This document shows positions 6,602 through 13,745 of a stretch of DNA of 20,547 nucleotides, piece after piece. The position numbers and the translations under genes were made by a program. The DNA lies in IMG/VR virus record IMGVR_UViG_3300034106_006647, positions 1 to 20,547 of that record; one strand, given 5' to 3'. The notes beneath the pieces are model-generated. The model did not search any database. It was not told the DNA's origin and was given only the letters and a program-made list of their open reading frames with translations. The number at the start of each line of letters is the position of its first letter. Within the stretch, counting starts at the first letter, position 1. Source of the DNA: a virus.

Positions 6602-7185
6602 GCGAATTTAAAGAAGAAAATCTTTGTGATTGGCAAAATAAAAAAAGTTGGGATTCGTTTTTTTCTCAATTTTATGATTATTTAAAGTCTCTTGCAATCT
6701 CATATAAGCTACCATCGCAAGATGTTGATGATGTTGTTCAAGAGGTTTTTATCTCTATGGCGAATTTCTTTAAAGAGAAGAAGTTTGACTCGTCAAAGGG
6801 TAATATTTATTCTTGGGTAACCACGTTTGCCAAGTGGAGAATGATTGACATTATTCGCCGCAACCAAAGAATGAACAAAAAAGTCACATCTGGAGACGAC
6901 TTGCTGCTGGAAATGCAGCCAGATGAGAATCAAGAAATTGACTCCATTATCGAGAAATCATATCGGCAAAATTTGTTCATTAAGGCGCTTAAAAATCTTA
7001 AACAGCAGCGCAAAAATAAGGACTATATGATTTTTAATGATATTCATTTTCAGAACTTGAGTAATGAAGAAGTCATGAACAAATATAAAGTAAATTGCGA
7101 TGCAATTTATCTTGCCAAGCATAGAATGATCAAGAAAATCAAAAAAGAAATCAATAATATATTGCGCCTAGAGCCGAACTATTAA
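6598..7185 (+). CDS. ECF-type RNA polymerase sigma factor
   Basis: A 195-residue two-domain sigma-70 family protein. Region 2 spans about residues 17-92: SWDSFFSQFYDYLKSLA, then DVDDVVQEVFISMANFF (core-binding helix), FDSSKGNIYSWV and WRMIDIIRRNQR (-10 reading helix). Region 4 spans about 130-185 with LSNEEVMNKYKVNCDAIYLA, a helix-turn-helix for the -35 element. The SW..FF start and the KG..YSW motif resemble sigma factors common in Verrucomicrobia and Planctomycetes. No anti-sigma gene is adjacent. It may direct polymerase to some phage promoters. It lies directly before the promoter at 7196, at the end of a run of four-base-overlapping genes. Confidence 0.85.
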   Translation: MSEFKEENLCDWQNKKSWDSFFSQFYDYLKSLAISYKLPSQDVDDVVQEVFISMANFFKEKKFDSSKGNIYSWVTTFAKWRMIDIIRRNQRMNKKVTSGDDLLLEMQPDENQEIDSIIEKSYRQNLFIKALKNLKQQRKNKDYMIFNDIHFQNLSNEEVMNKYKVNCDAIYLAKHRMIKKIKKEINNILRLEPNY

Positions 7186-7195
7186 CGCTTGTTTC

Positions 7196-7223
7196 TTGAC
7201 AAGCAGCAACAAGATGGTATAGT
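7196..7223 (+). promoter_or_regulatory. Promoter with start at or near the ATG (leaderless), TTGACA-16-TATAGT
   Basis: TTGACA (7196-7201), 16 bases, TATAGT (7218-7223), then only AAACC before the uvsE ATG at 7229. A normal start point 6-7 bases after the -10 falls on that ATG, so the mRNA would have no leader. It fills the 43-base gap between the sigma gene and uvsE. Confidence 0.8.
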
Positions 7224-7228
7224 AAACC

Positions 7229-8143
7229 ATGAACCTATCCCTTTGCTGCATCTCCAAAACATTGTCTGATAACGGGCAGAGCTTTCGCTCCATGACTTAC
7301 ACGCAGTTTGCCAAACTGCCTCGTAACACTGCTATTCAAGAGCTTTCTGAGCGCATCTTGCATAATTTCAAGATGACTCTCAATACTATTCGTTTTTGCC
7401 AGCTTAACAATATTCAAGGTTATCGTCTCTCATCTTCTCTCGCTCCAGTTTTGACGCACAAAGATGTTCGTCTTCGCATTGCAGATTTGCCAAATTACGC
7501 AAACATTGTTTCTGTTTGTGAGTCAATCAAGCAGCTTCTTCGTTCTCATCCTATTCGACTATCTGCTCACCCTAGCGAGTATATTACTCTATCCTCTAGC
7601 AATCAAGAATGTATTGACAACAGCATTCTTGACTTGCAGCAACATGCAGAGATTTTTGACCTGTTGGATTTGCCGCAAGATTATCGTTCGCCTCTCAACA
7701 TACACGTCAGGCAGGAAACAGCAGAGCCTCAAAAACTTGCTGATAAAGTTTTGAGCGTTTATGATTCCCTTCCCGACAACATTCGCCAGCGCCTTGTTCT
7801 TGAAAACAATGACAATGCCAAAGGTGTTTGGGGCATCAAGAATCTTATTAAATACTTTTTTAATTCGCGCAAGATTCCAGTTACTTACGACAACTTGCAT
7901 CATAGTATTTTGCACGACAATTTGAGCGCCGAAGAAGCCTTCAATCTTGCTTATGACACTTGGCCAACAAGTCCGTTGTTTCACTATAGCGAAGGTGTTG
8001 ACGGCACTCGCAAGCATGCTGATATGCCAGCTTCAATCCCTAACAACTATGGGCGTGACGTACTTTGGGATGTTGAGATGAAATTTAAGTGTCAAGCTAT
8101 TTTCCGCATTCGCGAGTTGACAAAGCAAAAAATCTCTGCATAA
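7229..8143 (+). CDS. uvsE: UV DNA damage endonuclease UvsE/UvdE
   Basis: A 304-residue protein of normal UVDE length, a TIM barrel that nicks DNA just 5' of UV photoproducts and other lesions using two or three metal ions. Seen motifs: YRLSSSLAPVLTH (residues 65-77), LSAHPSEYI (111-119), NIHV (157-160), LENND with metal-binding Glu (191-195), YDNLHH (220-225), HYSEG (252-256) and DVLWDVEMKFK (277-287). All expected metal-site residues seem present, so it should be active. Some phages carry it to repair their own DNA in the sunlit environment. The ATG lies five bases after a -10 element, implying a leaderless transcript. Confidence 0.93.
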   Translation: MNLSLCCISKTLSDNGQSFRSMTYTQFAKLPRNTAIQELSERILHNFKMTLNTIRFCQLNNIQGYRLSSSLAPVLTHKDVRLRIADLPNYANIVSVCESIKQLLRSHPIRLSAHPSEYITLSSSNQECIDNSILDLQQHAEIFDLLDLPQDYRSPLNIHVRQETAEPQKLADKVLSVYDSLPDNIRQRLVLENNDNAKGVWGIKNLIKYFFNSRKIPVTYDNLHHSILHDNLSAEEAFNLAYDTWPTSPLFHYSEGVDGTRKHADMPASIPNNYGRDVLWDVEMKFKCQAIFRIRELTKQKISA

Positions 8144-8144
8144 T
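8117..8144 (+). promoter_or_regulatory. Promoter with start at or near the ATG (leaderless), TTGACA-16-CATAAT
   Basis: TTGACA (8117-8122) in the 3' end of uvsE, 16 bases, CATAAT (8139-8144), then ATAAGT and the ATG at 8151. The -10 differs from consensus only in its first base. A start 7 bases after it would coincide with the ATG. Confidence 0.65.
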
Positions 8145-8150
8145 ATAAGT

Positions 8151-8735
8151 ATGATCAAGAACTTTTGGTATAAAAAACCCCACAGTCTCGAATGGAATCC
8201 GCACGATGACACCGTTGGCTGGACAGCTTGGGAAAAAGAAACAAAAAAGAACCATCCCGTTCAATACTTCTTCCGCGAAGAAGTCACCACTTTTTTCCGC
8301 ATTAAATGGATGCGGTTCCAAACTTTTAAATACAAAATTAAATGCTTTTTCTTCCCCAAGCATCAAGAGCTTCGCAAAGCTATTCCTCGCACTTGGGTTG
8401 ATATTGCAAATCTTGTTGTTGATCTTAATTTTGCAATGATTCTTAGTTTCAAGAAAGAGGCTGATGAATCATGGGTTGATTGGGATGCAACTCCAGAACA
8501 ACGCAAATTCAAGAATTGGCTTGATTCTTCCGCTCATTGGATTACTGTTGGCAAACCAAATTGTGAATCACAAGCAAACGCTCTTTATCCTCCGCATCCT
8601 CTTACAGACCTTCAAAAGGGCAAATCCTATGAAGAACTCTATGGAGAGCTTAATAAAATGGAGAAACTCATTAGCGAGACTGACACCAACATTCTCAAGC
8701 AAATGATTGAATACCGTGACTACATGTGGACATGA
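8151..8735 (+). CDS. Conserved phage protein of unknown function
   Basis: A 194-residue protein. The pattern of IPRTWVDIANLVVDLNFAMI, then VDWDATPEQRKF and a C-terminal ETDTNILKQMIEYRDYMWT ending in Trp-Thr resembles a protein family found widely in phages with no known role: an acidic W-D segment, a helical hairpin, and a final R..LWT-like motif. The N-terminal 75 residues are basic and aromatic. No enzyme motif is visible. Its ATG lies six bases after a -10 element (leaderless). The stop overlaps the next start (ATGA). Confidence 0.7.
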   Translation: MIKNFWYKKPHSLEWNPHDDTVGWTAWEKETKKNHPVQYFFREEVTTFFRIKWMRFQTFKYKIKCFFFPKHQELRKAIPRTWVDIANLVVDLNFAMILSFKKEADESWVDWDATPEQRKFKNWLDSSAHWITVGKPNCESQANALYPPHPLTDLQKGKSYEELYGELNKMEKLISETDTNILKQMIEYRDYMWT

Positions 8736-8893
8736 AAATTAATAAAGAAAAACTCTATCAACTCTACATGCAAGAAGTGGAGGCCATTTGTGAAGTGTGC
8801 GATTTAAAAACAAGTTTTACAGCGCAAGAATGTGTGTACATTGTGTCACACCTCTTGGAAAGAAATCCAGATTTAATTAAATATGAATCATAA
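8732..8893 (+). CDS. Small hypothetical protein (53 aa)
   Basis: A 53-residue frame beginning MKINKEKLYQLYMQEVEAIC. It starts in an ATGA overlap with the gene before and runs 11 bases into the gene after, which closes an otherwise empty 147-base gap; the packing supports it as real. It is helical, with CEVC and one more Cys. No family is recognised. Confidence 0.55.
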   Translation: MKINKEKLYQLYMQEVEAICEVCDLKTSFTAQECVYIVSHLLERNPDLIKYES

Positions 8894-9206
8894 AACAATT
8901 GTCACCATCATTGCTGCAATCTATGTTGTTTCCACAGCAATCATCATTGCTGTTAATTATAACAGTTCACAAGACCAGAGCCAAACCCAAGAGATTATCA
9001 AAAATATCAAAATCTCTCCAGAAGCTTTGCGACCAGCAAAGACCTTGCAGGAATTTATTAATGAATTGCCAGACGGCAGTTTGAAATCTAATCTCATGAT
9101 TGTCATCGGTACAGAATATAGCGGCGATAGCCAACAACTAAATGAAATTTTACAAGCTTACGCAAAACTTAAAATCAAAGAAATCGAAAGAAGTAATAAG
9201 CTATAA
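8883..9206 (+). CDS. Membrane-anchored small protein
   Basis: A 107-residue protein with one N-terminal membrane segment (IVTIIAAIYVVSTAIIIAV, about residues 5-23) after a short basic start, so probably N-in with the rest outside the inner membrane. The rest is a soluble helical domain. The family is unknown. There is no lipobox. It precedes thyX by two bases but shows no functional link to it. Confidence 0.6.
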   Translation: MNHKTIVTIIAAIYVVSTAIIIAVNYNSSQDQSQTQEIIKNIKISPEALRPAKTLQEFINELPDGSLKSNLMIVIGTEYSGDSQQLNEILQAYAKLKIKEIERSNKL

Positions 9207-9208
9207 AT

Positions 9209-9892
9209 ATGACTAATAAAATTCAGTTAATCGGCCACTATGGAAGCGACGAAGTGATTGCTTGCTCAGCCTGGACTAGCACTAGCCGAGATATTACAGA
9301 AGATAAGCGTGAACGTATTCCTAAACTTATCAACATGCTATGGAGTAATGGTCATGAAACTCCATTTGAAAAAGGAGTCGTGCATTTTCTTATAGACTGC
9401 GACATCGCTTCGCACGTTCATCTTTTAAAACACCGAATTTCTAGCCTTAATGCTGAATCAGCACGCTATAAAGAACTAAAAGAAGATAAGTTTTACATTC
9501 CTAATGACTGGAAAGAAATTAAAGTTACAAATAGTGTTACTTCAGAATGTTATGAAGAATTTGTTTTTGCAGCTAATGATGAAGATTGGCAAGATGTACT
9601 TGAAAGATATACAAAGCTAGGCAATGATCTTTATCATCAATGTATTAGAGATATTGAACCCGTTCTTGGTCGCAAACGCGCCAAGGAATCAGCTAGATAT
9701 TTTAAGACTTATAATTCACAAATTCAATCAGACCTAATGTTTAACATGCGTAGTTTTGCGAATTTTCTAAAGCTTAGAAAAAGCGAGCACGCTCAAAAAG
9801 AAATTCACGATATTGCTTCCACTATGCTTGATCTTGTCAAAAACATCGAAGGCAATCCTTTCAAATATACACTTGACGCTTTTGGATATTAA
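9209..9892 (+). CDS. thyX: Flavin-dependent thymidylate synthase ThyX
   Basis: A 227-residue protein of normal ThyX length. It makes dTMP from dUMP using FAD, NADPH and methylenetetrahydrofolate. The diagnostic RHRx7S motif is present as KHR-ISSLNAE-S (residues 74-84), with the first Arg replaced by Lys, followed by ARY. Other marks are HETPFEKG (49-56), NMRSFANFLKLR (179-190) and AQKEI (195-199), which help bind FAD and dUMP. ThyX in phages supplies thymidine during replication. The Arg-to-Lys change in the motif is conservative; activity is likely but not certain. The start is preceded by TATAAAT one base away, without a ribosome site. Confidence 0.93.
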   Translation: MTNKIQLIGHYGSDEVIACSAWTSTSRDITEDKRERIPKLINMLWSNGHETPFEKGVVHFLIDCDIASHVHLLKHRISSLNAESARYKELKEDKFYIPNDWKEIKVTNSVTSECYEEFVFAANDEDWQDVLERYTKLGNDLYHQCIRDIEPVLGRKRAKESARYFKTYNSQIQSDLMFNMRSFANFLKLRKSEHAQKEIHDIASTMLDLVKNIEGNPFKYTLDAFGY

Positions 9893-9900
9893 GCTATAAT
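9873..9900 (+). promoter_or_regulatory. Promoter with start at or near the ATG (leaderless), TTGACG-16-TATAAT
   Basis: TTGACG (9873-9878) in the end of thyX, 16 bases, perfect TATAAT (9895-9900), AGAAT, then ATG at 9906. The start point would fall within a base or two of the ATG. Confidence 0.75.
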
Positions 9901-9905
9901 AGAAT

Positions 9906-10163
9906 ATGCAACAAAATTGGCAAAACATTATAGAAATCATGCTTGATGAGGCTAGAGGCTTTGTTGCAGCTAAATTTGTAAAAGATTTTAATCTTACACC
10001 ATCAATGATGGCTACAACGTTGATGGTTTTATTCAATAAATTCATTGATTCAATACCAGAGCAGCATCAACGTGACGCTGAACAGATGGTTCTTGAAATA
10101 TTTAATTTTTCTGTTGATAAAAGATTTGAATACATTAATGTAGAAAAACATGAACACAGTTAA
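9906..10163 (+). CDS. Hypothetical protein, paralogue of the gene at 19868
   Basis: An 85-residue helical protein of unknown family. Its C-terminal two thirds align by eye with the protein at 19868: LTPSMMATTLMVLFNKFIDS then IPEQHQ against FDPVFIAGSLVSLYEAFLSH then VPESKQ, and both end in a serine before the stop. Both overlap the following gene by exactly 14 bases, and both follow a CTATAATA sequence. It is expressed from a leaderless-type promoter. Confidence 0.65.
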   Translation: MQQNWQNIIEIMLDEARGFVAAKFVKDFNLTPSMMATTLMVLFNKFIDSIPEQHQRDAEQMVLEIFNFSVDKRFEYINVEKHEHS

Positions 10164-10584
10164 CCACTACACAGACTTTGCCAATGCAGAAAAATACGCC
10201 AAAGATTATCATGCGGTTATTTCTCTTGGGCATTTTCTACCAGAACAGTTTCGTGAAAGAAAGAAGTATTTGTTTCTAGACTTTGAAGATATTACATTTG
10301 ATCAAATACATGTTACTGGAGCTACATTTAAAGATTGTCCTAATGAAGGGCATGTTCGCCAGATTATCGAATTTGTTCGAGAGCTTGCGCCAGTTGATAA
10401 ACTGCTAGTTCACTGCATGGCGGGCTACAGCAGAAGCCCTGCCGCAGTAATCATTGCAAAGTGTGAACGTGATGGAAAAACTATTCATGATGCTAAACAA
10501 GAGCTATATGATGCTAGAATTCCTGACAAGCTGGTGCCAAACCCGAACGACATTATGCTGCACAATTATCTAATGATCAAATAA
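10150..10584 (+). CDS. Dual-specificity (tyrosine-type) protein phosphatase
   Basis: A 144-residue protein with the cysteine phosphatase signature HCMAGYSRS (His88, Cys89, Arg95: HCx5R followed by Ser). The N-terminal part holds HAVISLGHFLPEQF and FLDFEDITFDQI, which in this family carries the general acid Asp. Length fits phage and bacterial dual-specificity phosphatases. It could remove phosphate from host or phage proteins, or from a nucleotide or RNA 5' end; the substrate is unknown. It overlaps the gene before by 14 bases and is expected on the same transcript. Confidence 0.85.
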   Translation: MNTVNHYTDFANAEKYAKDYHAVISLGHFLPEQFRERKKYLFLDFEDITFDQIHVTGATFKDCPNEGHVRQIIEFVRELAPVDKLLVHCMAGYSRSPAAVIIAKCERDGKTIHDAKQELYDARIPDKLVPNPNDIMLHNYLMIK

Positions 10585-10585
10585 T

Positions 10586-10831
10586 ATGGCAAGTTATACT
10601 ATTCAACGACATACATGCGACCATTGTGGTTTGGTTTTTGACGAAAGCAAAGAATCAGGTTTTATTCCTAGCGGCGGTCCCAAGAATTGGAGCAAGTGGG
10701 ACAAAGTTATTAATCCTGTAAAACAAGTTGGAACTCCATCATATTTTTATAGCACAAATCATTCATTAGAATTTTGCAACTATGATTGTGCTATAAGCTG
10801 GATGCAAAAAGAAAAAGAAAGACTTTCATGA
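10586..10831 (+). CDS. Small zinc-binding-type protein
   Basis: An 81-residue protein with CDHC near the start and FCNYDC later (CxxC and CxxxC), the right number of cysteines for one structural zinc. The domain reads HTCDHCGLVFDES then EFCNYDCAISWM, similar in layout to small treble-clef or zinc-ribbon proteins in phages. No DNA-binding residues can be named. It starts directly after the phosphatase gene and shares an ATGA overlap with the next gene. Confidence 0.6.
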   Translation: MASYTIQRHTCDHCGLVFDESKESGFIPSGGPKNWSKWDKVINPVKQVGTPSYFYSTNHSLEFCNYDCAISWMQKEKERLS

Positions 10832-11022
10832 AAATCGGCCCAAGAGAATACAACGATCAAGAGACTGCTATCATTGAAGTTTACAAGAGTCATATTCAAT
10901 ATCTTCAAGAAGAAATTGATGAACATTGGAAAATGCTCATTGAACAATTAAATATTCCTGACAGACTTCCAAATCCAGAAACAGACAGTCTTTGGGATTA
11001 CGTTATAAACGATTTTAAATAA
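10828..11022 (+). CDS. Hypothetical protein
   Basis: A 64-residue protein starting at the ATG in the ATGA overlap; the longer frame from 10786 lies inside the previous gene and is not needed. It is mostly helical (AIIEVYKSHIQYLQEEIDEH), with no recognised family. Confidence 0.55.
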   Translation: MKIGPREYNDQETAIIEVYKSHIQYLQEEIDEHWKMLIEQLNIPDRLPNPETDSLWDYVINDFK

Positions 11023-11127
11023 AAATATGATAAAAAATAAAACTAATTCAATATCATATTTTTTGCCAGTATATATTTTCTCTGCAAACAAATGTCTGAA
11101 TTCTGACCATATAAAAGTTCAGCAATT

Positions 11128-11238
11128 TTAGAAGTTTCTTTTTGGATAAAAAGAACCATCTGCCAAAAAAAATCCTAAAAACCATGCCCATTCAAGCTTG
11201 ACAAGTACATCTGATTCGTTTATATTATGACGTTTCAT
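11128..11238 (-). pseudogene. Possible LAGLIDADG-like fragment or small antisense gene
   Basis: In the only sizeable gap (11023-11251) the minus strand has a 36-residue frame from ATG 11238 whose end reads LEWAWFLGFFLADGSFYPKR. This has the helix-turn shape of a LAGLIDADG motif (WFLG-x-x-x-ADGSF). The frame ends at 11128; downstream, other frames continue with plausible protein (SKIAELLYGQNSDI in a shifted frame), which would fit a decayed homing endonuclease. It overlaps the plus-strand promoter at 11198, so one of the two may be chance. The call rests on a single short motif. Confidence 0.3.
11198..11226 (+). promoter_or_regulatory. Promoter TTGACA-17-TATATT
   Basis: TTGACA (11198-11203), 17 bases, TATATT (11221-11226), with TTGACAAG as in the promoters at 5586 and 7196. 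Start of transcription is expected near 11233, leaving about a 19-base AT-rich leader without a ribosome site before the ATG at 11252. Confidence 0.7.
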
Positions 11239-11251
11239 ATTTAATATTATC

Positions 11252-11989
11252 ATGAAAGACGCTAAAAATCAAATAATTTTTATTGGAGACATCCATGGAA
11301 ACTATTCCAAACTTAATTACGATATTGGTCGATATAATCATCGTGATTCATATTTATTTATATTGGGAGATGTTGGCGTAGGCTTCCACAAGCCTAATTA
11401 TTATAAAACTGAATTCAGTAATTTGAATAAACAATTAATAGAGAGAAATATTCATCTTTATGCGGGAAAAGGAAATCATGACAATCCCGACTACTTCCGC
11501 GAGACAAATAATCCTTTTGATTTAAGTAATATAACCTTACTCAAGGATTATTCAGAGCTAAATTTATTATCTCAAAATATTCTTTGGGTAGGAGGAGCTA
11601 TCAGTATTGATAGAGCATGGAGAATTAAAGAAAACGAAAAGCTTCAAAAACATGGAGACGAAAGACGTTTATGGTGGCCTGATGAAGTTTTTGTTTATCA
11701 AGACGATTTCGATTATAAAAAATATGATATTGTCGCGACTCATACTCGTCCAGCTAATTGCGGAGCTTTTAAGGGATTTGACAATATCAAAATATTCTTG
11801 GATGGTGACGGCACCCTCAAAGAAGAGCTTATTCAAGAAAGCATGGATATGGAAAAACTTTGGGACAAAACCAAACCTAAATACTGGTACTTCGCTCATT
11901 TCCATCAGTCTTTAGTTACTGAATATGAAGGCACAGTTTTTCGCTGCCTTAATATTGACGAGCATTTTGAACACAGAATTGAAAAATAA
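11252..11989 (+). CDS. Calcineurin-type metallophosphoesterase
   Basis: A 245-residue protein with all the blocks of the family in order: GDIHGN (Asp13, His15), GDVGVG (39-44), GNHD (74-77), ATHTRP (162-167) and AHFH (215-218). These residues bind two metal ions and would make it an active phosphatase or phosphodiesterase. Substrates of the family include phosphoproteins, cyclic nucleotides, dinucleoside polyphosphates and RNA ends; none can be chosen here. It has its own promoter and is followed by the holin-like gene after 27 bases. Confidence 0.9.
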   Translation: MKDAKNQIIFIGDIHGNYSKLNYDIGRYNHRDSYLFILGDVGVGFHKPNYYKTEFSNLNKQLIERNIHLYAGKGNHDNPDYFRETNNPFDLSNITLLKDYSELNLLSQNILWVGGAISIDRAWRIKENEKLQKHGDERRLWWPDEVFVYQDDFDYKKYDIVATHTRPANCGAFKGFDNIKIFLDGDGTLKEELIQESMDMEKLWDKTKPKYWYFAHFHQSLVTEYEGTVFRCLNIDEHFEHRIEK

Positions 11990-12016
11990 ATCTATTTTTT
12001 AAGTGTAAAGAATTGT

Positions 12017-12196
12017 ATGATTACTTGGATTCTCACTCACCAACTTGACATTGTTCATGCTGTTACAGCAGTTATTGCTGCTTTTTCAGCTATTGCTGCT
12101 CTCACTCCCACTCCTAAAGACGACACTTGGGCTGGCAAGCTTTACAAGGTTGTTGATTGGCTCGCTTTGAATGTTGGCAAGGCTAAAGATAAATAA
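12017..12196 (+). CDS. Small membrane protein, holin-like
   Basis: A 59-residue protein. Residues about 12-30 (IVHAVTAVIAAFSAIAALT) form one membrane segment, followed by TPTPKDDTWAGKLYKVVDWL and a lysine-rich C-terminus. The pattern of one alanine-rich membrane helix, TPTPKDD and a basic tail resembles small phage proteins annotated as holins, but I cannot be sure of the role. It is followed by the terminator hairpin at 12230. Confidence 0.65.
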   Translation: MITWILTHQLDIVHAVTAVIAAFSAIAALTPTPKDDTWAGKLYKVVDWLALNVGKAKDK

Positions 12197-12229
12197 AACC
12201 TCTCTTACAAACTTTGAGTTGTAGGACGC

Positions 12230-12255
12230 AGAGCGGCTCTATTTGGAGCCGCTCT
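12230..12255. terminator. Convergent transcription terminator hairpin
   Basis: A perfect 10-base inverted repeat, AGAGCGGCTC (12230-12239) and GAGCCGCTCT (12246-12255), with loop TATTTG. It lies between the plus-strand holin-like gene and the minus-strand HExxH gene, whose TAG stop (12239-12241) sits in the hairpin. It is GC-rich against the AT-rich surroundings. The T tract on the plus side (TTGCATTTT) is weak, so efficiency is uncertain. A smaller imperfect hairpin lies at 12205-12220. Confidence 0.75.
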
Positions 12256-12904
12256 TGCATTTTCGGTCATATCTGCGAAAAAGCTCAAAATATTTCTCAG
12301 ACAAGTTCTCAAATTTACCGAGTATTTTTTGCGGGAAATTTCTATAAAAACATTTGTTTTTAATTTTTACAGACTCAGAAATCCACTTTCTTGAGTGCGC
12401 CATATACAAATAAGAAAACATATAAGCATTAGCAGACTGAGCATACTCTTCTGGCGAAATAACGTGCGACCATCTTTTTTTTATTTTTTTAATCGAACGT
12501 CTTTCACAATCAGATTCAAGAGAGATCACATGTTTGGCGCTCTCTGTTGGATTTTTAATGTTTTTTGTCTTTGATAACCAATCAAAAAAACTATTAAAAT
12601 TACGAGCAACTGTCTCATTATACCAGATTGATTGGCTATCCAACCATTGATCAAAATGAGAATCCTCATGAACCAGTGTGGCAATCACCCATTTTAAGGG
12701 CTTGTTGACTGCAATAGCCAACTCTCTCGGAGAATCAGAAAAGAATCCGCCACAGCGGCCTCCGCCCGAATACACTGCCCTGCCTCCTGAGACACGAAAT
12801 TGAACGCCAGATTTTTTGCACTTGTCATCAATTTCTTGAAAATAATCCTGAACATCTTTTGGAAAAGAGTTTAAAATAGCGCGAGCTTTCTTGTCTATTT
12901 TCAC
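12239..12904 (-). CDS. HExxH zinc metalloprotease-like protein
   Basis: A 221-residue protein starting at GTG (MKIDKK). It has LVHEDSHFDQW with HExxH (His79, Glu80, His83) and, downstream, LESDCERRSIKKI (about 129-141), whose acidic residues may give the third zinc ligand. This LVHExxH / ExDCERR pair is known from a group of phage and bacterial proteins of unknown role. It is the only plus-to-minus switch in the middle of the window: convergent with the holin-like gene, and divergent from the oxygenase gene with 34 bases between the starts. That gap holds ACGCT-AGA-AGCGT, a possible operator. A peptidase function is inferred. Confidence 0.65.
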   Translation of the reverse strand: MKIDKKARAILNSFPKDVQDYFQEIDDKCKKSGVQFRVSGGRAVYSGGGRCGGFFSDSPRELAIAVNKPLKWVIATLVHEDSHFDQWLDSQSIWYNETVARNFNSFFDWLSKTKNIKNPTESAKHVISLESDCERRSIKKIKKRWSHVISPEEYAQSANAYMFSYLYMAHSRKWISESVKIKNKCFYRNFPQKILGKFENLSEKYFELFRRYDRKCKSGSK

Positions 12905-12938
12905 GATAGTATTTACACGCTAGAAGCGTATCTCTTGC

Positions 12939-13745
12939 ATGAAAAAGACCAGCTTTGACGATTCTTGGAAATTTTGGATTTGGGATAATGTGAGGAGAGG
13001 TTCGCCTAAACGAGAATTGGCCGAAATTCTGCTGGAAAAAGGGTTTGATAAACAACTCATTATTAATGAATTCGGACTGCCAAATCTTTTCCAAACTGAT
13101 TCCTCTGCCCCAATTCTCAAAATTGAGAATATTCTCAAAAATAATAATGCCGAAAGACTTTCGGACAAATTAAACATCTTTAAAATCAAAAACGTCTTGA
13201 CAGAAGGGCAGTGTTTGAAAACCATTGAAGTGATCAAAGAAAAATGCCAAAAATCTTCCGTCATTGATTATGACAATGGCGGAAGTAAAATTTCAGACTT
13301 TCGCACAAGTTCAACTGCTCATTTGTTTCGCAAAACTAATCCAATCGTTTCTGAAATTGAAGACGCGATTTTAAATATTGTTGATATTCCAGAAAAATAC
13401 AGCGAGCAAATTCAAGGCCAATACTACAAAGTTGGCGAACAATTTAAGCCTCATTTTGATTCGCTTTTTTCTTTAACCGATGAGCAGAAACGTCAAGTTG
13501 AATTGCATGGCAATCGCACATGGACCGCCATGATTTACTTAAACAACACTCCTAAAGGTGGCTATACACGTTTTACAGAAATTGATTTGGAAACAAAACC
13601 AGAAATGGGAACCATGATTTTGTGGCAAAACACAAGAGACGGCTCAAATATTCCTGAATCAAAACATTGGGGAATGCCAGTGGAAGATGGCGAAAAATTC
13701 ATTTTAACAAAATGGTTTCGCGAAAAACCTTATCAAAACATTTGA
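12939..13745 (+). CDS. 2-oxoglutarate/Fe(II)-dependent oxygenase, prolyl-4-hydroxylase type
   Basis: A 268-residue protein. The C-terminal catalytic domain has the iron triad: His172 and Asp174 in FKPHFDSLF and His243 in SKHWG; Lys253, ten residues after His243, would hold 2-oxoglutarate. Supporting motifs are RTSSTAHLF, QYYKVGEQFKPHFD, WTAMIYLN and KGGYTRF. The N-terminal 50 residues (KFWIWDNVRRG, LAEILLEKGF) form a short domain common in front of this oxygenase in environmental bacteria. It may hydroxylate proline or another residue of a phage or host protein. Such genes are known in marine phages. The stop lies inside the next promoter. Confidence 0.9.
   Translation: MKKTSFDDSWKFWIWDNVRRGSPKRELAEILLEKGFDKQLIINEFGLPNLFQTDSSAPILKIENILKNNNAERLSDKLNIFKIKNVLTEGQCLKTIEVIKEKCQKSSVIDYDNGGSKISDFRTSSTAHLFRKTNPIVSEIEDAILNIVDIPEKYSEQIQGQYYKVGEQFKPHFDSLFSLTDEQKRQVELHGNRTWTAMIYLNNTPKGGYTRFTEIDLETKPEMGTMILWQNTRDGSNIPESKHWGMPVEDGEKFILTKWFREKPYQNI

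Noticed and set aside
7235-7417. Minus-strand frames inside uvsE and other genes (such as 7589-8017, 3443-3637, 16393-16776)
   Set aside because: They lie wholly within well-supported genes, have no family and no start signal.
11023-11251. tRNA or small RNA in the 229-base gap
   Set aside because: No cloverleaf or strong stem-loop could be read; the gap is very AT-rich.
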